Assembly: GCA_045627185.1 (NCBI GenBank)
Contig: JAZQNE010000045.1
Location: 1 to 55,809 of the forward strand
DNA: 55,809 nucleotides
Source of the DNA: SZUA-448 sp045627185
GTDB lineage: Bacteria > Bacillota > Clostridia > Lachnospirales > Lachnospiraceae
Reading direction: 5' to 3'
Below, in pieces: positions 7,623-16,888 of this stretch (its first letter is position 1; each line of letters begins with the position of its first letter). Made by a program: the position numbers and the translations under genes. Under the pieces are notes generated by a model that saw nothing but the letters and a program-made list of their open reading frames with translations, was not told the DNA's origin and searched no databases.

Positions 7623-8851
7623 TGAATTGACCCGTCCTCTCTTAATATATCCTGATATTTTTCAAATTCTTTTTCCGTGCAACGCACAAAATGTCCGGGA
7701 CAAACTTCTCTGAACTGAGGTGTTTCGGTAGTATATTCGTGATCCACAAGGGGATTATATTTGATTCTGATTCTTCCTCTTTCTGTTTCCGGGTCCGGAA
7801 GCGGAATAGCTGAAAGAAGTGATCTTGTGTACGGATGAAGCGGGTGCTTGAACAACTCATCCGAGGAAGCAAGTTCAACCATATCACCAAAGTACATTAC
7901 ACCGATACGATCGGAAAAATATTTTACAACCGAAAGATCATGTGCAATAAACAGAACAGTCAGGCCCATGGTATGTCTCAGGTCATTCAGAAGGTTGATA
8001 ACCTGCGCACGAATTGATACATCCAGTGCCGAAATAGGTTCATCTGCGATAATCAACTCAGGATTCATGATAATAGATCTGGCAATACCGATACGCTGAC
8101 GCTGACCACCTGAGAATTCATGAGGATAACGGTCCGCATGTTCTCTTACAAGGCCAACGGTTTCAAGCATTTTGTAAACCATTTCATCAATGTATTTTTT
8201 GTCTTTAACGCCTTGAATCTTAAGACCTTCCGCAATAATTTCACGGACTGTCATACGGGGGTCAAGAGAAGCTACCGGATCCTGATAAATCATCTGCATC
8301 TTGGTGATATATTTGGTATGCTTGATTATATTTTTTTTCTCAGAATATTCTTTTTTCAGTTTATCCTTCTCAGCGGGAGATGCATTTGCTGTTTTTTCGG
8401 AATATTCTTTCTCAAGTGCAGTCAAATCAGCCTTTATGCATTCATCATTGTAGTGCTTGTGGTCATATTTGGCACTCTTGATTTCAGCATCAAGTTCAGT
8501 TATTCTCTTCTCAATCTCAGCTTTTCTTTTTTCATAAGTTGCAATATCATCTTTTTTCAAAGAACGATATTCTTTCTTAAGAGCCTGCTTTTCTTCAACA
8601 TAACTTCTTGTTCCGGCTACAACTCTCTGGCCTTTATAATAAACGCTGCCGGAGGTTGCATCATATAATCTAATAATGGTTCGGCCGGTAGTTGTTTTAC
8701 CGCAGCCGGACTCACCTACAAGACCAAAAACTTCGCCTTTTTTAATGTCAAAAGAAACATCATTTACAGCTTTTTTTACAAATCCAAATTTACCAAAGTA
8801 CATCGAAAGGTGGTCTACTTTGAGGATGACTTCATCGTTAATATTGCTCAT
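7619..8851 (-). CDS. Oligopeptide ABC transporter ATP-binding protein, OppF-like, with coiled-coil insertion
   Basis: One of the two ATPases that power peptide import. Visible motifs are Walker A GESGCGKT (46-53), Q-loop Gln190, signature FSGGQRQR (246-253), Walker B IIADEP (267-272) and switch His304. An OppF-type C-terminal extension carries Cys residues. An insertion of about 100 Lys/Glu-rich residues (about 82-180), probably helical or coiled-coil, separates Walker A from the Q-loop, where a normal OppF has only a short beta segment. Total length is 410 aa against roughly 320-330 usual. The start codon overlaps the OppD-like stop (ATGA), and its own stop overlaps the DUF3899-like start. 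Confidence 0.92.
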   Translation of the reverse strand: MSNINDEVILKVDHLSMYFGKFGFVKKAVNDVSFDIKKGEVFGLVGESGCGKTTTGRTIIRLYDATSGSVYYKGQRVVAGTRSYVEEKQALKKEYRSLKKDDIATYEKRKAEIEKRITELDAEIKSAKYDHKHYNDECIKADLTALEKEYSEKTANASPAEKDKLKKEYSEKKNIIKHTKYITKMQMIYQDPVASLDPRMTVREIIAEGLKIQGVKDKKYIDEMVYKMLETVGLVREHADRYPHEFSGGQRQRIGIARSIIMNPELIIADEPISALDVSIRAQVINLLNDLRHTMGLTVLFIAHDLSVVKYFSDRIGVMYFGDMVELASSDELFKHPLHPYTRSLLSAIPLPDPETERGRIRIKYNPLVDHEYTTETPQFREVCPGHFVRCTEKEFEKYQDILREDGSIQ

Positions 8852-11001
8852 TGTACGCCTCCCTTTTCTTCTCTCTTTTTACGCATTTTTTCGATTCTTG
8901 CGGTTACAATCTCAGGCATTTCTACCTTCGGAGCATCCGGATGCAGCAGCCATGTTGCGGCATAATGAGTATCAGAAACCTTAAACATAGGAGGCTGCAT
9001 TTCAAAATCCAGTTCAAGCGCATATTTGTTTCTGTCTGCAAAAGCATCACCCTTCGGAGGATAAATCATATTCGGAGGGGTTCCGGGAATTGATTCAAGT
9101 TTTTCCTTAGTATCAAGATCCGGAATAGACGAAAGAAGTGCCCATGTATAAGGATGTGCAGGTGAATAGAATATATCTTCCGATGTACCATATTCAACAA
9201 TTTTTCCTGCATACATAACTGCAATTCTGTCTGCCATATTTGCAACAACGCCAAGGTCATGTGTGATGAAAATAATGGAAAGATTACGTTCTGCTTTCAG
9301 TTTGTTAATCAGTTCCAGAATCTGTGCCTGAATAGTAACATCAAGAGCAGTTGTAGGCTCATCACAAATCAAAATATCAGGGTCAGCCGTAAGAGCAATT
9401 GCAATAACAATACGCTGTCTCATACCGCCTGAAAATTCAAACGGATATTGTCTGAAACGGCGTCTGGGCTCATCAATACCAACACTTTCCATCAGCTTAA
9501 TGGCTTTTTCTTTTGCGGCTGATTTTGTAATCTTATAAACGGATGCCTGTGCATTAGCCTTAAGGCTGTCGATTACTTCGAGTGTTCTTGCTGCGAAATC
9601 GGCTTCAGCATTTTCCTTCAGATTAGCCTCATAATGATTAATCATTTCCTTGATTGTGTCAAGAATGTCGCGTTTTGCTCTGTCAATATTAACAAAACTC
9701 TGCGGAATAACTTCCCAATCAGGAGTCTTTCCCTTTGCTACGATTGCATCATATTTTGCTTTTTGTTTTTTATAACGTTTTTCTTCTGCTGCATTTTTCT
9801 CCAGACCGCCAAAATAAAGGTCAAGAGCATAGTCAATAGAAGTAGCAAAAGTATGTGTCAGACTGTCAAGCTTAATTTCCAGCTGGTCAAGACATTTTGC
9901 AACGGCATCTTTCATTCGTTGTGCTGCTTCTCTGCCTGATTTTTCATCAATTTCACCTTCAAAATACTTTAATTCCCTGTTCAGTACTTCAAGAGCATTT
10001 TTACGCGCATCATCAGCTACAGAGGATGAATATTTTACTGCCGCTTCAATTTTCTTCATGAAACCGGACATGAACTGATCGGTAGTAACCGAATGGGTCA
10101 TTTTGTTCAGGTCTTCAACAGACATCTGAGGGATTTCCGACTTCACAAAGGTCAGATAATAACCAAGTGTAAATGTATTGGGAGCGGGGTAAGCTACTGC
10201 TTCTTCAAGAATTACGTTTAATTTTTCAATCTGTTCAATTGTTTTTGAAAAATCACCTGTCTTTTTCTCAGTAGCATATAATGATTTTAATGAATCTGTA
10301 ATCTGCTTAAGTTCATTTTCTTTGTCGCGTACCACAAAATGAGAGCACGCAAGATTTGCAGAACGGATAAGGTCATTAAATTCATCACGGAATGCACCGT
10401 CTGTTTTCTTGTTCTTTAACCTGAGAACGATGTGCTCACAAAGAGCATCTGCTTCCTGTGCAGAGGCATAACTCTGAGTATATTCCTTTTCAAGTTCACA
10501 GTGCTTAAGTTCAAACTTATGGAACTTGTTAAGATCTTCATTATCAGCTGTGCCTGTAGCCGCAAGCATATTATCATGAAGTGCTTTAAAAAGGTCCTTC
10601 AGCCTTTTTTTACTTTCTTTTCTGGTTGCTTTATTCTTAAGGAGCATAGCCTCAGTAAGCTGGCTTCCTATACGCACAATAGGATTAAGACTTGAAAGGG
10701 GATCCTGGAATACCATGGCAATTTTATCGCCACGGATTTTGTGGAATTCGTCTTCGGAAATCTTTAATAAATCCTTATCGCCATAAAGAATTTTGCCACC
10801 CTCAAGAATTGCATTGCCGGCAAGAATACCCATAATTGCACGGCTGGTTACTGATTTACCGGAACCTGATTCGCCTACAATTGCAAGAGTTTCTCCCTTG
10901 TACAGATCGAAGCTGATATCTCTGACCGCCTGAACCTTACCTGCGGAAGTACGGAAAGATATGGTCAGGTTTTCAACGCTTAATTTCTTATCTTCTGCCA
11001 T
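8848..11001 (-). CDS. Oligopeptide ABC transporter ATP-binding protein, OppD-like, with ~370-aa insertion
   Basis: The second ATPase of the peptide importer, 717 aa against about 330-350 for a usual OppD. Walker A GESGSGKS lies at 43-50, the Q-loop Gln at 99, signature FSGGMRQR at 523-530, Walker B ILICDEPT at 543-550 and switch His at 581. A continuous insertion from about residue 126 to 495 sits in the helical subdomain between Q-loop and signature. It is highly charged and looks mostly helical. The reading frame is intact throughout and all catalytic motifs are kept, so this is not a broken gene. Start and stop overlap the neighbouring opp genes by one and four bases. The insertion's role is unknown. 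Confidence 0.92.
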   Translation of the reverse strand: MAEDKKLSVENLTISFRTSAGKVQAVRDISFDLYKGETLAIVGESGSGKSVTSRAIMGILAGNAILEGGKILYGDKDLLKISEDEFHKIRGDKIAMVFQDPLSSLNPIVRIGSQLTEAMLLKNKATRKESKKRLKDLFKALHDNMLAATGTADNEDLNKFHKFELKHCELEKEYTQSYASAQEADALCEHIVLRLKNKKTDGAFRDEFNDLIRSANLACSHFVVRDKENELKQITDSLKSLYATEKKTGDFSKTIEQIEKLNVILEEAVAYPAPNTFTLGYYLTFVKSEIPQMSVEDLNKMTHSVTTDQFMSGFMKKIEAAVKYSSSVADDARKNALEVLNRELKYFEGEIDEKSGREAAQRMKDAVAKCLDQLEIKLDSLTHTFATSIDYALDLYFGGLEKNAAEEKRYKKQKAKYDAIVAKGKTPDWEVIPQSFVNIDRAKRDILDTIKEMINHYEANLKENAEADFAARTLEVIDSLKANAQASVYKITKSAAKEKAIKLMESVGIDEPRRRFRQYPFEFSGGMRQRIVIAIALTADPDILICDEPTTALDVTIQAQILELINKLKAERNLSIIFITHDLGVVANMADRIAVMYAGKIVEYGTSEDIFYSPAHPYTWALLSSIPDLDTKEKLESIPGTPPNMIYPPKGDAFADRNKYALELDFEMQPPMFKVSDTHYAATWLLHPDAPKVEMPEIVTARIEKMRKKREEKGGVQ

Positions 11002-12575
11002 TATTCGTCAGCTCCTCTCAATGATGGATTAAATGCATCTCTCAAGCCGTTACCAAAGAGGTTAAAGGAAATCTCAAGTAGCGAAATAAACACTGCCGGG
11101 AAGAGAATAATATGCGGATAAGATGCAAGGAATGCCTGGCCATGACCAAGCATGGTTCCTACTGAAGTCAGGCTTGTTGTTTCAAGGTTAATAATACCGA
11201 GATATGTAAGACTTGATTCAGCAAAGATAACGTTCGGAATAATAAGAACGGTACCTGTAATAATTGTTCCCAAAGAGTTGGGAAGAATATGTCTGAAAAT
11301 AAGTCGCTTATCACTTGCGCCAAGGGTTCTTGCAGCAAGAACATATTCGGAATTCTTAAATCTGTAGAACTGTGTACGAACTCTGTATGCAATACCAATC
11401 CATCCCGTCAAAACAAACGCAAACAGAATTGATACTACAGGCCCGACCTTACTTGCAAGGTGCAACTGGAACAGTGTATGTACAACCAGTGACGGAACGC
11501 AGCTTAAGATATCGGAAACACGTTCCATGACAAGGTCAGCTGCTCCACCGTAATAGCCTTCAATTGAACCGTAAATGATTCCAATAAAGAAGTTGATAAT
11601 TGCTACGCTGAAAGCAAGAAGGAAAGACAATCTTGCACCAAGGGCGAGACAAACAAAAATATCCTGTCCATGCTGGTTTGTTCCAAACAGATGGTTTGCA
11701 TAAAAGCCATTCTTAAAAGCATAATATTCTTTATACAATAATCTGACTTTAAAACCTGTCTGATTCTTGATTGCGTAGGTGTACCAGGACTGTCCGTCTT
11801 CACCGCCGTTATCGCCTTCAATTCTCAGGGAATCATATTTCGAAGCATTTTTATTCTTTGAAAGCTTATAATCATTAACATATACGGGATTTCCATCCTC
11901 ATCATGGAAAGCAGACTCACCGGAAGTGGTGGTGTTATATTGTGCATTTCCCTTAAAATCTTCAGTTGTATCCGCAAGCTGATACCACAGATTTGCAGCA
12001 TTTGTTACTGCAATGAAACCAGTTTTATAGTTGTTTGGAATAGGATACATAACCTGAATACCGGTTTCATTCTGATACTTCTGTAATTCCAAATATTCTT
12101 CTTCAGAAAGATCGGCATAAATAAAGCCTACTTTATCATAAGAATCAACATACAAAACATAGTAAGGCTGTTCTGTATTGGTATCAATATATTTGCTCTT
12201 GATTTTCTTTACTGCAGAATCACCATACTCCATTCCAATTGAGGAATAATAATCGAATCCTGCCTGTGATTCGGTCTGTGTTCCACAGCCGTCCCAACCG
12301 AGGAAAGAAAATATGTTGCTCTTCGGAAGTAACAGCTTATAATATCCGTCTCTGAAGGTTACATCGTAATTAGAGAAGATAGGAACAAGTATTGCGAACA
12401 ATAAAAGAAGAATTATTATTATGCTCGCTACAACAGATGATTTGTTCTTTCTGAATCGAATGAATGCATCGGCAAAATACCCGATAGGTTTTGTTTCAAG
12501 CTTCTTATCGGAAATATTTTCTCTTCTTTCAGCGAGTTTCAGTTTTTCAATCGGAATGTTATTATATTCGTCCAT
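11001..12575 (-). CDS. Oligopeptide ABC transporter permease, OppC-like, with large extracytoplasmic insertion
   Basis: Membrane subunit of the peptide importer. The cytoplasmic N-terminus is followed by one helix near residues 48-70. A hydrophilic segment of roughly 230 residues then precedes the remaining five helices. Usual OppC proteins are about 300 aa with a much shorter first loop; this one is 524 aa. The coupling EAA motif is visible as ARTLGASDKRLIFRHILPNS. The extra loop faces outward by topology and could contact the unusually large binding protein. It begins five bases after the OppB-like stop with a GAGGT ribosome site, and its stop shares a base with the OppD-like start. Confidence 0.92.
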   Translation of the reverse strand: MDEYNNIPIEKLKLAERRENISDKKLETKPIGYFADAFIRFRKNKSSVVASIIIILLLLFAILVPIFSNYDVTFRDGYYKLLLPKSNIFSFLGWDGCGTQTESQAGFDYYSSIGMEYGDSAVKKIKSKYIDTNTEQPYYVLYVDSYDKVGFIYADLSEEEYLELQKYQNETGIQVMYPIPNNYKTGFIAVTNAANLWYQLADTTEDFKGNAQYNTTTSGESAFHDEDGNPVYVNDYKLSKNKNASKYDSLRIEGDNGGEDGQSWYTYAIKNQTGFKVRLLYKEYYAFKNGFYANHLFGTNQHGQDIFVCLALGARLSFLLAFSVAIINFFIGIIYGSIEGYYGGAADLVMERVSDILSCVPSLVVHTLFQLHLASKVGPVVSILFAFVLTGWIGIAYRVRTQFYRFKNSEYVLAARTLGASDKRLIFRHILPNSLGTIITGTVLIIPNVIFAESSLTYLGIINLETTSLTSVGTMLGHGQAFLASYPHIILFPAVFISLLEISFNLFGNGLRDAFNPSLRGADE

Positions 12576-12580
12576 AACTT

Positions 12581-13537
12581 TTACCTCGCTCCCATCTTAA
12601 TTCTAGGATCAATAAAGCCATAACTCAAGTCAATGACAATACCTTCGGCCAGGCCAATAAATGTGTAGAACATTGTTTCTGCCATGAAGAAGTTATAATC
12701 CCGGACATTGATTGATGTAACTGCAAGTGCACCGATTCCCGGAATAGAGAAGATTCTTTCAATAATGAACGAACCGCCAAGAATAGCCATAAATTCACCC
12801 AGAATCATAGGAAGAACGGGAACCATTGCATTTCTCATTGCATGACGTACAATTGCCTGACGTTTTGTAAGGCCCTTCGTACGTGCAAGTAACAGATAAT
12901 CTCCGGTAAGTACTTCAGAAAGCTCAGCACGAACAAAACGTGTCAATCCGGCTACAGTACCGAAAATCAGGGATAGAATAGCCGGGAACATTGACTTAAA
13001 CATTGTCCAGCTGAAAAAGCCGGTGGTTTCCCGAGATGCTACCGTAAGCGGAAAAGCTCCCAGTTTGAAGCACAGGAAATATTGTACCAGGAATGCATAA
13101 ACATATGATGGTACTGATATGAAAACCATGACCACAGTTGAAATAACGTGGTCCTGCCATGTATTCTTTTTAAGTGCGGCATAAATGCCGAAAATCAATC
13201 CTATCGGAACACCGATAAGAACGGAATATAAGTTAACAACTACTGTATAAGGAATCTTTTCCTTCATTACAGCGAAAACTTCACGAGCTGAATATAATTG
13301 TTCCCCAACGCCAAAATCACCATAAAGGATGATGCGTTTCCAGTATAAATAATACTGAACCATAATGGGCTTGTTATAACCCATTGCCTCACGCCTTGCG
13401 AGGATAATATTAACATCACGCCCCTGCTCCTTAATTGCCGGAAGAGGGAGTAACTTAATCAACACAAAGCACATTGTGGAGATAACGAAAAATGTTAAGA
13501 ACATAAGTAATATTCTTTTTATTACATACTTAAACAT
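12581..13537 (-). CDS. Oligopeptide ABC transporter permease, OppB-like
   Basis: First membrane subunit of the peptide importer, 318 aa and of normal size. The N-terminal MFKYVIKRILLMFLTF helix and the EAA motif ARTKGLTKRQAIVRHAMRNA are typical of OppB/DppB. The start at 13537 is chosen because AGGAAGGA lies just upstream; an in-frame start 11 codons earlier has no such site. Five or six transmembrane segments are visible. It is separated from the binding-protein gene by 149 nt containing a strong GC-rich hairpin that may set the ratio of binding protein to permease. Confidence 0.93.
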   Translation of the reverse strand: MFKYVIKRILLMFLTFFVISTMCFVLIKLLPLPAIKEQGRDVNIILARREAMGYNKPIMVQYYLYWKRIILYGDFGVGEQLYSAREVFAVMKEKIPYTVVVNLYSVLIGVPIGLIFGIYAALKKNTWQDHVISTVVMVFISVPSYVYAFLVQYFLCFKLGAFPLTVASRETTGFFSWTMFKSMFPAILSLIFGTVAGLTRFVRAELSEVLTGDYLLLARTKGLTKRQAIVRHAMRNAMVPVLPMILGEFMAILGGSFIIERIFSIPGIGALAVTSINVRDYNFFMAETMFYTFIGLAEGIVIDLSYGFIDPRIKMGAR

Positions 13538-13630
13538 TATTTTTTCCTTCCTAACAGACACTGTTTTCACAATAAACGCTTTGCCTGATTACAACGTAAA
13601 AGCGATAAAGTGTCGAATAAACACAAACAT

Positions 13631-13654
13631 CACGGGCAGATTAATCTGCCCGTG
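13631..13654 (-). other. Intercistronic hairpin between the binding protein and OppB-like genes
   Basis: A perfect 24-nt palindrome (CACGGGCAGATT and its complement) without a following U run lies about 30 nt past the binding-protein stop codon. Such hairpins commonly stabilise the upstream mRNA segment or partly attenuate transcription. This fits the need for excess binding protein over permease. Confidence 0.6.
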
Positions 13655-13686
13655 ACGAATGCAATAATCAAAAACCGTAAACTGAA

Positions 13687-16278
13687 TTAGTATGAAAGTC
13701 CAGCCTTAACAGCATCTGCCCAAGCAGCATCATCATACTTGTATGTATAGAAATCAGTTCCGCCAAAGCCAACAAGGTCAACATACTTGGTTACAGCGTA
13801 ATCACCCTTCTGAGAAACCAGTGTAGCTGAGTTTCTGTAGTAAATAGGTGTAGTTACGAAGTATGAAAGGTATGTATATTCCATAAGGCCAAAGAGATTA
13901 GCCTTTGTCTGTGCATCATAATCTGCAAAAGCTTCAAGTGTGTATGTACCATCATCTGATGTCATCTTGAGATTAGGATCAGCATCCATCCAAAGTGCCC
14001 AGTCATGAAGGCTCTTGGTAAATGTCTTGCCATCGATTTCAGCTACAACCATCTTTGTGCTGGTCTTGAAGCCATATTCCATCTGCTGGCAGTCATCTTT
14101 ATCTTCTGCATCACAGTAGCACTCGTAAAGAGTTGTGAAAGGTGTGTAAGCAGCACCGCCCCATGTGGTGAAGATCATATCAGCGCCACCTGCATAGTTG
14201 GTGTCATAGTAATCAGCATCAGCAACCATTGTCATAGATACTTTGCCTTCAAACTTGGTACCCTTGCAAGCTTCCTTAAGAGTATCATTGAGGTAGTTGA
14301 ACATCTGAACATAGGTATCATCTGAAGAGTAAACTCTGATTTCAAGGGTAATGTTTGAAGTTCCGTCATATACCTTATCAGCAACAAGCTCCTCATATGC
14401 CTTTGCCATGCATTCCTGAGCAACCTTCAAATCATAACCGGTAACAGCTTCATAAGCAGCGTCAAGATCATCATAATCTCCGTCTTCGCCATAAGTTAAT
14501 CCGTAAAGGTCAACAATAGCTTTCTTTGCACCGTCTGTATCACGATATGTAGCACCGGTGAAAGGATCATATACGTACATGTAGTTCAGCATACCAAAGC
14601 CTGCAGAACCTGCAGCTGTATAAGCAGAAGCGAACTGTGCTCTATCAATTGCAAGTGCGAAGCCCTTTCTGAACCAAACGTTTGTCATAACCTGAGAGTT
14701 TGTACCTCTTCCGGTTGTCTTGTCAAGGTCTGTATTGAATGTAAGTTTTGTTGTGTATGACTGAGGGGTATATCTGATATATGAAGATGAACCGTACTTA
14801 GCCATATCTGCAGAAACAAGTGATACGTTGTCGATTTCGCCGTTAAGGAATGAAAGGAGTGCAGTTGCCTGCTCACCAATAACTGTGCAGGAAATCTTAT
14901 CTGTCTGGTACTGTCCGAGATGTCTTCCATCTGAATAACCAAACCATTTTTCGTTTCTTTCCATTGTAATCTGCTTATCAAGTTCGAAATATGTTAACTT
15001 GTAAGGACCATAGGAAATGGTTGTATCTACTGATGTACCATAATTGGTAGAGATAGAAACGATATCAGCAGAATCTTTTGTTACTTCAACACCTTCTGAG
15101 TTGAAATACTGCTTGCATGACTCCCAAAGGGGTTCATATACAAGGTATGAACTTGAAAGATGATAAGGAACATAGTAAGCAGGATCAGCAACAGGAGCAG
15201 TAACGATCATAACGATTGTATTTTCATCCTTCTTGATGATACCTACATTATCCCAGCTGTAGTTTGCTTCATATGAAGAAACGGTTGCAAGATATGTTCC
15301 GCCGTAGCTTTCATAAGCAGCGCCTGCCTGGAAGTAAGTTTCATAAAGTTCCTTGCCTGAGAAAGCGTCTCCACCTTCAACAGGAACATCATAAACTGTT
15401 TCGTCTGTAATAAGAACATACTGAGGAGCTTCATTTCCATTAGCGTCAACATAGCCTTTTGCGCCCCAGAAATTCCAGCAGTCTACATAAAGATCTTCTG
15501 CTTTTCCGCCTGCAGCAATGTATTCAGCAGCGGTTGTACCAATAGCTGAAGCAGCGGTCTGGCCCTGATAGAAGTAATTCTTTGCACCAACAATCTGGAA
15601 ATCACCGGCATAGAGAGAGTCAGCACGACGGTTCTTCATAACAGGATCAAGAAGTTCTTTGTATGAGTAGATAAATGTGTCAGCATTAATCTTCTCACCG
15701 TTTTCCCAGCAAAGGGTATCAAGAAGCTTGATTTCCCAAGCCTGAGCCTTTGAATCAGCGGTAAGACCGTACTTGCCAACATATTCGCTTGTTACGTCCT
15801 TAGGAAGTTCTGCAGCAAGTTCGCAGGTAACTGCCCAACCATCAAGTGCCTCATTAAGCTTGAAGGTGTAGAAACCACTTGAAATGTAATCAAGAACATA
15901 ACTGTCTTCATTTGTCTCCCATGTATGGGTTGACCACTTCATGTTTGAAGTACCGGAGATGTAGTCATTCATAGTGTAAAACTTGGGATCGGTGTAATCC
16001 TGTCCCTCTTTACCCTTATAAACGTTGTAACTAACTTCAGCGCCTTCTTTAGAAGCGAGATTTGTGGTGAACTTTCCACCGATAGTGGTGTTTGTTTTGT
16101 AGTCCGTTGTGTAAGCAATAACCTTTTCAACGGGTGCGGCTGTAGGATCCGGTGTTTTTGTGGGGTCAGCAGCCGGTGTCGGGCTTGCCGGTACAGCAGT
16201 AGCAGTAGGCTTTTTCCCACAAGCAGCGAGTGAAAGAACCATTACTGCGCACAGCAACAATGCTACTAATTTTTTCAT
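13687..16278 (-). CDS. Oligopeptide-binding lipoprotein, OppA-like (family 5 solute-binding protein)
   Basis: Extracellular peptide-capture subunit of the opp operon. A lipoprotein signal with lipobox LAAC (Cys20) is followed by a Pro/Thr/Ala linker (about residues 25-50) that spaces the domain from the membrane. The family 5 core includes the segment LLDTLCWENGEKINADTF. At 863 aa it is far longer than the usual 540-600, matching the enlarged permease and ATPases downstream. An AAGGAGGATAAT ribosome site precedes the ATG, and a consensus promoter lies about 85 nt upstream. First gene of the operon. Peptide as ligand is inferred from family and operon, not from specific residues. Confidence 0.92.
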   Translation of the reverse strand: MKKLVALLLCAVMVLSLAACGKKPTATAVPASPTPAADPTKTPDPTAAPVEKVIAYTTDYKTNTTIGGKFTTNLASKEGAEVSYNVYKGKEGQDYTDPKFYTMNDYISGTSNMKWSTHTWETNEDSYVLDYISSGFYTFKLNEALDGWAVTCELAAELPKDVTSEYVGKYGLTADSKAQAWEIKLLDTLCWENGEKINADTFIYSYKELLDPVMKNRRADSLYAGDFQIVGAKNYFYQGQTAASAIGTTAAEYIAAGGKAEDLYVDCWNFWGAKGYVDANGNEAPQYVLITDETVYDVPVEGGDAFSGKELYETYFQAGAAYESYGGTYLATVSSYEANYSWDNVGIIKKDENTIVMIVTAPVADPAYYVPYHLSSSYLVYEPLWESCKQYFNSEGVEVTKDSADIVSISTNYGTSVDTTISYGPYKLTYFELDKQITMERNEKWFGYSDGRHLGQYQTDKISCTVIGEQATALLSFLNGEIDNVSLVSADMAKYGSSSYIRYTPQSYTTKLTFNTDLDKTTGRGTNSQVMTNVWFRKGFALAIDRAQFASAYTAAGSAGFGMLNYMYVYDPFTGATYRDTDGAKKAIVDLYGLTYGEDGDYDDLDAAYEAVTGYDLKVAQECMAKAYEELVADKVYDGTSNITLEIRVYSSDDTYVQMFNYLNDTLKEACKGTKFEGKVSMTMVADADYYDTNYAGGADMIFTTWGGAAYTPFTTLYECYCDAEDKDDCQQMEYGFKTSTKMVVAEIDGKTFTKSLHDWALWMDADPNLKMTSDDGTYTLEAFADYDAQTKANLFGLMEYTYLSYFVTTPIYYRNSATLVSQKGDYAVTKYVDLVGFGGTDFYTYKYDDAAWADAVKAGLSY

Positions 16279-16359
16279 ATTATCCTCCTTGTTACTAGAA
16301 CATTTTTCTTTCTTTACTGCTTTTTCAATTTAAAAGAATAAAGCAAGAAACGTTACTTT

Positions 16360-16388
16360 AATTTATCAAGAAATTGCGAAAAAGTCAA
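16360..16388 (-). promoter_or_regulatory. SigA-type promoter of the opp operon
   Basis: On the minus strand TTGACT (16388-16383) and TAAATT (16365-16360) are separated by exactly 17 nt, giving a leader of about 75 nt before the OppA-like start. The surrounding sequence is AT-rich. Confidence 0.7.
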
Positions 16389-16536
16389 GTGGATTTTCTT
16401 GTTTTTTGTTAAAAATTTGACGGAATTTCAATAGAAAGCACTTACATAACAATCCGTCAACACAGCCAAAATACTAAAACAACTCAACCGTGTCACAATA
16501 TTCTTCAAATACAGGTTTCGCTTTTGCGAAATATCA

Positions 16537-16875
16537 CTACATCATTCCGTATTTTTTCGAAATGATAATGCTCGAAATTATAGCATAAACAATGGTAATT
16601 GCAAGCAAAATAAACTCTGCGGTCAGCAAAACACCGACACCGGTGATTACATAAACGCCTATACAGGCAAATGTGAACGCAAGAAGCAGGAAAGTAATTC
16701 CCGACTGTATAAACAGGGGCTTCTTGTATATGCTGACTCTGTAGGTATCCGTTGCATAAATATATGTGTTATTAAGCGGCACACCCTTGCAGGCAAACTG
16801 TAATACGCTTATAACAAGTGCTGTCAGTGCAATGGCAAACACAATTACCATGATAACAATCCTTGTAACAGACAT
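16537..16875 (-). CDS. DUF3784-like small membrane protein
   Basis: A 112-aa protein with three hydrophobic helices (about 5-27, 60-80 and 82-105). Between the first two lies a polar loop (CKGVPLNNTYIYATDTYR) of the kind seen in DUF3784 proteins. It starts 13 bases after the GH5 gene with an AAGGAGAAA ribosome site, so the two are co-transcribed. Function unknown. The 258-nt gap to the opp operon holds the opp promoter and a weak GC-poor hairpin at about 16515-16533, but no strong terminator. Confidence 0.7.
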   Translation of the reverse strand: MSVTRIVIMVIVFAIALTALVISVLQFACKGVPLNNTYIYATDTYRVSIYKKPLFIQSGITFLLLAFTFACIGVYVITGVGVLLTAEFILLAITIVYAIISSIIISKKYGMM

Positions 16876-16888
16876 TATTTTCTCCTTA

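Noticed and set aside
8120..8668. 182-codon plus-strand frame opposite the OppF-like gene
   Set aside because: The Phe-rich product is the complement of the Lys/Glu-rich coiled-coil insertion. No ribosome site and no homology are apparent.
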